DNA from: Streptomyces chryseus
GTDB lineage: Bacteria > Actinomycetota > Actinomycetes > Streptomycetales > Streptomycetaceae
Direction: 5' to 3'
DNA length: 64,000 nt
Assembly (NCBI RefSeq): GCF_014650755.1
Contig: NZ_BMVO01000026.1
Coordinates: 32,998-96,997 of the forward strand
The notes under the pieces were generated by a model. It was given only the letters and a program-made list of their open reading frames with translations, was not told the DNA's origin and searched no databases. The position numbers were made by a program, and so were the translations under genes. This document shows positions 60,604-64,000 of this stretch, one piece after another (within the stretch, counting starts at the first letter, position 1; each line of letters starts with the position of its first letter).

Positions 60604-61591
60604 GGCGGCGACCGGCGCGTACGGGGGCGCGGGCGACGGCGGGGGCGAGGGCGAGAGTGCGGGGGTGAGCGGTCTGGCGGGCGTCGGCGCGGGCGAGGGC
60701 GAGAGCGCTCTGGCGGGTGTCGGTGAGGCGGCGGGTGTCCGGCGCTTCTGGGAGCGGCTCGGGCTGCCCGGGATCATCGACGTACACACGCACTTCATGC
60801 CGGAGCGGGTGCTCCGGAAGGTCTGGGCGTACTTCGATGCCGTCGGGCCGATGACCGGGATGCCGTGGCCCATCACCTACCGGCACGAGGAGGAGGAACG
60901 CGTCGCGCTGCTCGGGCAGTTCGGCGTGCGGCACTTCACCTCGATGATCTACCCCCACAAGCCGGGGATGGCGGCCTGGCTCAACGACTGGTCGGCCGGC
61001 TTCGCGGCCCGTACCCCCGCGTGCCTGCACACGGCGACGCTCTTCCCCGAGGAGGGGGTGACCGCGTACGTGCGCCGGGCCGTGGAGAGCGGCGCGCGGG
61101 TCTTCAAGGCGCACCTCCAGGTCGGGGCGTACGACGTCAACGACGCGCTGCTCGACCCCGTGTGGGGGCTCCTCGCGGACGCCGGGATCCCGGTGGTCAC
61201 GCACTGCGGCTCCGGCCCCGCCCCCGGCAAGCACACCGGGCCCGAGCCGGTCGCCCGGCTGCTCGCGCGGCATCCCCGGCTGCGGCTCGTGGTGGCGCAC
61301 ATGGGCATGCCGGAGTACGCCGACTTCCTCGGCCTGGCCGAGCGGTACGGGGAGGTCCGGCTGGACACGACCATGGCGTTCACCGACTTCTCCGAGCGCT
61401 TCGCACCCTTCCCCACGGCCGAGCTGGGCCGTCTGGCGGACCTCGGCGACCGGATCCTGCTGGGGACCGACTTCCCCAACATCCCGTACGGCTACGCGCA
61501 CCAGCTGGACGCCCTGGAGCGGCTCGGCCTGGGCGACGACTGGCTGCGGGCCGTCTGCCACAGGAACGCGCGGCGGCTCTTCGGCCTGTGA
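60590..61591 (+). CDS. Amidohydrolase family protein
   Basis: The 333-residue metal-dependent amidohydrolase (ACMSD/TIM-barrel type) has IIDVHTHFMPER (metal motif), HCGSGPAPGKH (His), VVAHMGMPEYADF and LLGTDFPNIPYG (Asp). Such enzymes hydrolyse or decarboxylate cyclic and aromatic acids. The first ~45 residues are a Gly/Ala/Glu-rich low-complexity run with a duplicated GEGESA unit. TTG 60590 is preferred because GGAG lies eight bases upstream; it overlaps the ABM gene, so coupled expression is likely. Confidence 0.85.
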   Translation: MSGAEAATGAYGGAGDGGGEGESAGVSGLAGVGAGEGESALAGVGEAAGVRRFWERLGLPGIIDVHTHFMPERVLRKVWAYFDAVGPMTGMPWPITYRHEEEERVALLGQFGVRHFTSMIYPHKPGMAAWLNDWSAGFAARTPACLHTATLFPEEGVTAYVRRAVESGARVFKAHLQVGAYDVNDALLDPVWGLLADAGIPVVTHCGSGPAPGKHTGPEPVARLLARHPRLRLVVAHMGMPEYADFLGLAERYGEVRLDTTMAFTDFSERFAPFPTAELGRLADLGDRILLGTDFPNIPYGYAHQLDALERLGLGDDWLRAVCHRNARRLFGL

Positions 61592-61674
61592 TGCCCCCTG
61601 AGGAGGACGCATTCTCAGGGGATTCACAGGAACGGGAAAGGGTGCTCTCAGCCTCGCCGCGCAGCCTTGGTCCC

Positions 61675-62397
61675 ATGCGTACCCAGATGCTCAGACCCGG
61701 CGGCGGGCCCGTCCGGGTGCTCGTGGTGGACGACGAGGCGCCGCTCGCCGAGCTGCTGTCGATGGCGCTGCGCTACGAAGGGTGGGACGTCCGCAGCGCC
61801 GGCGACGGCGCGGGAGCGATCCGCTGCGCGCGCGAGTTCCGGCCGGACGCCGTCGTCCTGGACGTGATGCTGCCGGACATGGACGGCCTCGCGGTGCTCG
61901 GGCGGCTGCGCGGCGAACTGCCCGACGTCCCCGTGCTGTTCCTGACGGCCAAGGACGCCGTCGAGGACCGGATCGCGGGCCTCACGGCGGGTGGCGACGA
62001 CTACGTCACCAAGCCGTTCAGCCTGGAGGAGGTCGTGGCGCGGCTGCGCGGGCTGATCCGGCGCTCCGGGACGGCGGCCGTGGCCGTACGGGACGAGTCG
62101 CTGCTGGTCGTCGGGGACCTGACGCTGGACGAGGACAGCCACGAGGTCGCGCGGGGCGGCGAGGGCATCCACCTCACGGCGACCGAGTTCGAACTGCTGC
62201 GCTTCCTGATGCGCAACCCGCGCCGGGTGCTCAGCAAGGCGCAGATCCTGGACCGGGTGTGGAGCTACGACTTCGGCGGCCAGGCGAACGTCGTCGAGCT
62301 CTACATCTCGTACCTGCGACGGAAGATCGACGTCGGCCGCCCGCCGATGATCCACACCCGGCGCGGCGCGGGATACCTGATCAAACCCGGTGGGTGA
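61675..62397 (+). CDS. OmpR-family response regulator
   Basis: The 240-residue protein has a receiver domain (VRVLVVDDEAPLAELLSMAL, phospho-Asp in VVLDVMLPDMDG, Lys in YVTKPF) and a C-terminal winged helix (VARGGEGIHLTATEFELLRF, LDRVWSYDFGGQANVVELYI). It should activate or repress genes when phosphorylated by the kinase downstream. The ATG at 61675 has no clear ribosome site. It overlaps the kinase gene by eight bases. Confidence 0.92.
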   Translation: MRTQMLRPGGGPVRVLVVDDEAPLAELLSMALRYEGWDVRSAGDGAGAIRCAREFRPDAVVLDVMLPDMDGLAVLGRLRGELPDVPVLFLTAKDAVEDRIAGLTAGGDDYVTKPFSLEEVVARLRGLIRRSGTAAVAVRDESLLVVGDLTLDEDSHEVARGGEGIHLTATEFELLRFLMRNPRRVLSKAQILDRVWSYDFGGQANVVELYISYLRRKIDVGRPPMIHTRRGAGYLIKPGG

Positions 62398-63922
62398 GCG
62401 TGCGGTGTCCCTGCGGACCCGCCTGGTGGTGTCGGCCCTCGCGCTGATCGCGGTCGTCGCGGCGGTGATCGGGGCGGTGACGGCGATCGCGCTGCACTCG
62501 TACCTGGAGCACCAGCTCGACGCCCAGCTGATGTCGTCCGTACGGCGGGCCGAGCGCGACCCCGACGGGTCGGCGGCCGGCCAGGAGCTGAAGTTCGTGG
62601 CAGCGCCCGGACAGCCGCTGGGGACCGTCGGCGGCCGGGTCGCGGCGGACGGGACCGTCCTGACGAGTGCGAAGAGCGTCGAAGCGCCGGGGGCGCGGCC
62701 CGAGGGGCACCTGGCGGCGCTGTCCGCCGCGCAGACGCGGGCGCTCGGCCCGGTCGAGCGGGACGCCGGACCGCACACCGTGGAGGTTCCCGGACTCGGC
62801 GACTACCGGATCGCGTCCACGCCCGACGGCTCGGTCGTCCTGGGCTTCCCGCTCGGCGGCGTACAGGACACGGTCAGCACGCTGATCGTCGTCGAGGTGT
62901 GCGTCACGGCCGCCGGGCTGGTGGCCGCCGGGCTCGCGGGGACGGCCCTCGTGGGTGTCGCGCTGCGCCCGCTGCGGCGGGTCGCCGCGACGGCGACGCG
63001 CGTCTCCGAACTGCCGCTGCACAGCGGTGAGGTGGCGCTGCACGAGCGGGTACGGGGCCAGGAGGCCGACCCGAGGACCGAGGTGGGGCAGGTCGGCGCG
63101 GCGCTCAACCGGATGCTGGGGCACGTCGGTTCGGCGCTGGCCGCGCGCCAGGAGAGCGAGACGCGGGTGCGGCAGTTCGTGGCCGACGCGAGCCATGAGC
63201 TGCGTACGCCGCTCGCCTCGATCCGGGGGTACGCCGAGCTGACCCGGCGGGGGCACGAGGCGACCGGGCCCGACACCCGTCACGCGCTCGGGCGGATCGA
63301 GTCGGAGGCGGCGCGGATGACGGGGCTGGTGGAGGACCTGTTGCTGCTGGCGCGGCTGGACGCGGGGCGTCCGCTGTCGTCGACGTACGAGAGCACCGAT
63401 CTGTCGCCGCTGGTCGTGGACGCGGTGAGCGACGCGCGGGTGGCCGGGCGGGAGCACGTCTGGCGGCTGGAACTGCCGGACGACCCCGTCGTCGTACGCG
63501 GTGATCCGGCCCGGCTCCAGCAGGTTCTGGTGAACCTGCTGGCCAACGCGCGCACCCACACCCCGCCGGGGACCACCGTCACGGCGGCGGTGCGGTGCGG
63601 GGGCGGCGGCTGGGCGGTGGTGGAGGTACGGGACGACGGGCCGGGCGTTCCGGCGGAGCTGCTGCCGCACGTCTTCGAACGCTTCGCGCGGGGAGACGTT
63701 TCGCGGGCGCGGGCGCGGGCGCGGGCGCGGGTGGGGGCGGGTACGGGTACGGGAGTGCGCACCGGGGCCGGGTCCACGGGGCTGGGTCTCGCCATCGTGC
63801 AGGCGGTCGTGCGCGCGCACGGCGGTGAGGTGACGGTCGAGAGCGCACCGGGGCGCACGGTCTTCGCGGTGCGGTTGCCCGGGGGGCCGGCCGGAGAGGG
63901 CGTGGGGGCGCCTGCCCGCTGA
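62390..63922 (+). CDS. Membrane sensor histidine kinase (HAMP type)
   Basis: The 510-residue kinase has two membrane spans (VVSALALIAVVAAVIGAV and VVEVCVTAAGLVAAGLAG), an extracellular sensor of ~140 residues between them, a HAMP domain, and a phosphoacceptor block FVADASHELRTPLASIRGYA. ATPase boxes are VLVNLLANARTH, DDGPGVP and STGLGLAIVQAV. The ATP lid is enlarged by a Arg-Ala/Gly-Thr run (RARARARARVGAGTGTGV). It pairs with the regulator gene upstream. Confidence 0.92.
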   Translation: MGERAVSLRTRLVVSALALIAVVAAVIGAVTAIALHSYLEHQLDAQLMSSVRRAERDPDGSAAGQELKFVAAPGQPLGTVGGRVAADGTVLTSAKSVEAPGARPEGHLAALSAAQTRALGPVERDAGPHTVEVPGLGDYRIASTPDGSVVLGFPLGGVQDTVSTLIVVEVCVTAAGLVAAGLAGTALVGVALRPLRRVAATATRVSELPLHSGEVALHERVRGQEADPRTEVGQVGAALNRMLGHVGSALAARQESETRVRQFVADASHELRTPLASIRGYAELTRRGHEATGPDTRHALGRIESEAARMTGLVEDLLLLARLDAGRPLSSTYESTDLSPLVVDAVSDARVAGREHVWRLELPDDPVVVRGDPARLQQVLVNLLANARTHTPPGTTVTAAVRCGGGGWAVVEVRDDGPGVPAELLPHVFERFARGDVSRARARARARVGAGTGTGVRTGAGSTGLGLAIVQAVVRAHGGEVTVESAPGRTVFAVRLPGGPAGEGVGAPAR

Positions 63923-64000
63923 GGGGCCGGGGCCGGGCGGGTGGCGAATTCCAGGGGTCGTTGCAACACAAGTGATCAACTGGCTGTGGCCAGGAGCTTA

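Overview
The window is high-GC actinobacterial DNA that reads as a Streptomyces chromosome. The evidence is the overwhelming G/C third-position bias, frequent GTG starts, GTGA/ATGA stop-start overlaps, a Streptomyces subtilisin inhibitor gene, RsbW-type ATPases paired with a SpoIIE-type phosphatase, and a serS-pheA-Dyp peroxidase-copper gene order like that of the S. coelicolor/S. lividans core. Nothing here is a plasmid, phage or insertion sequence. Species cannot be named from the sequence alone.

Layout. 1-10.4 kb: the end of a GAF histidine kinase gene, a secreted M23 peptidase, a HAD phosphatase, a luciferase-like oxidoreductase, an RNA 2'-phosphotransferase, a MerR regulator, and a three-gene overlapping operon (M24 peptidase, EphD-like hydrolase/SDR fusion, PF10118 hydrolase). 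10.6-15.3 kb: two ABC ATPase/permease pairs and a DNA-binding coiled-coil protein. 15.3-21.5 kb: DUF488 protein, MFS exporter with its FadR-like regulator, HAD phosphatase, serS and pheA. The 596-bp serS-pheA gap carries a cluster of DnaA boxes. 21.6-27.6 kb: a copper delivery operon (YcnI, Sco, PCuAC chaperone, CopC-CopD, Tat-exported DyP peroxidase). 27.8-37.8 kb: partner-switching type regulators (two RsbW-like ATPases, a GAF-SpoIIE phosphatase), aminopeptidase P, a degenerate prim-pol protein, a SEC-C protein, a glycerophosphodiesterase and an HtrA protease.

37.9-43.2 kb: tRNA-Ser(TGA), then HTTM and DUF5819 membrane proteins, a large ice-binding-fold surface protein with repeat tails, a prim-pol protein with a near-perfect LexA box, and an Asn/Gln-rich small secreted protein. 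43.3-48.1 kb: five overlapping genes that match, domain for domain, the mycobacterial cholesterol side-chain (igr) genes chsE2, chsH2, chsE1, chsH1 and ltp2. A DUF1906 protein, an ECF sigma factor and an acyl-CoA synthetase follow. 51.9-56.1 kb: a 1418-residue PAS/pseudo-histidine-kinase/double-receiver protein with an Arg-motif disordered region. Then come a subtilisin inhibitor, tRNA-Ser(GCT), tRNA-Arg(ACG), and a small accessory patch (DUF4265, DUF6193) that contains an inverted 3' fragment of tRNA-Ser(TGA). The window closes with DUF3291, DUF2797, monooxygenase and amidohydrolase genes and an OmpR-type two-component pair.

The main points for a second look are the DnaA-box cluster, the tRNA-Ser fragment, the SOS-box prim-pol gene, the igr-like operon with a candidate operator, and the pseudo-kinase scaffold.
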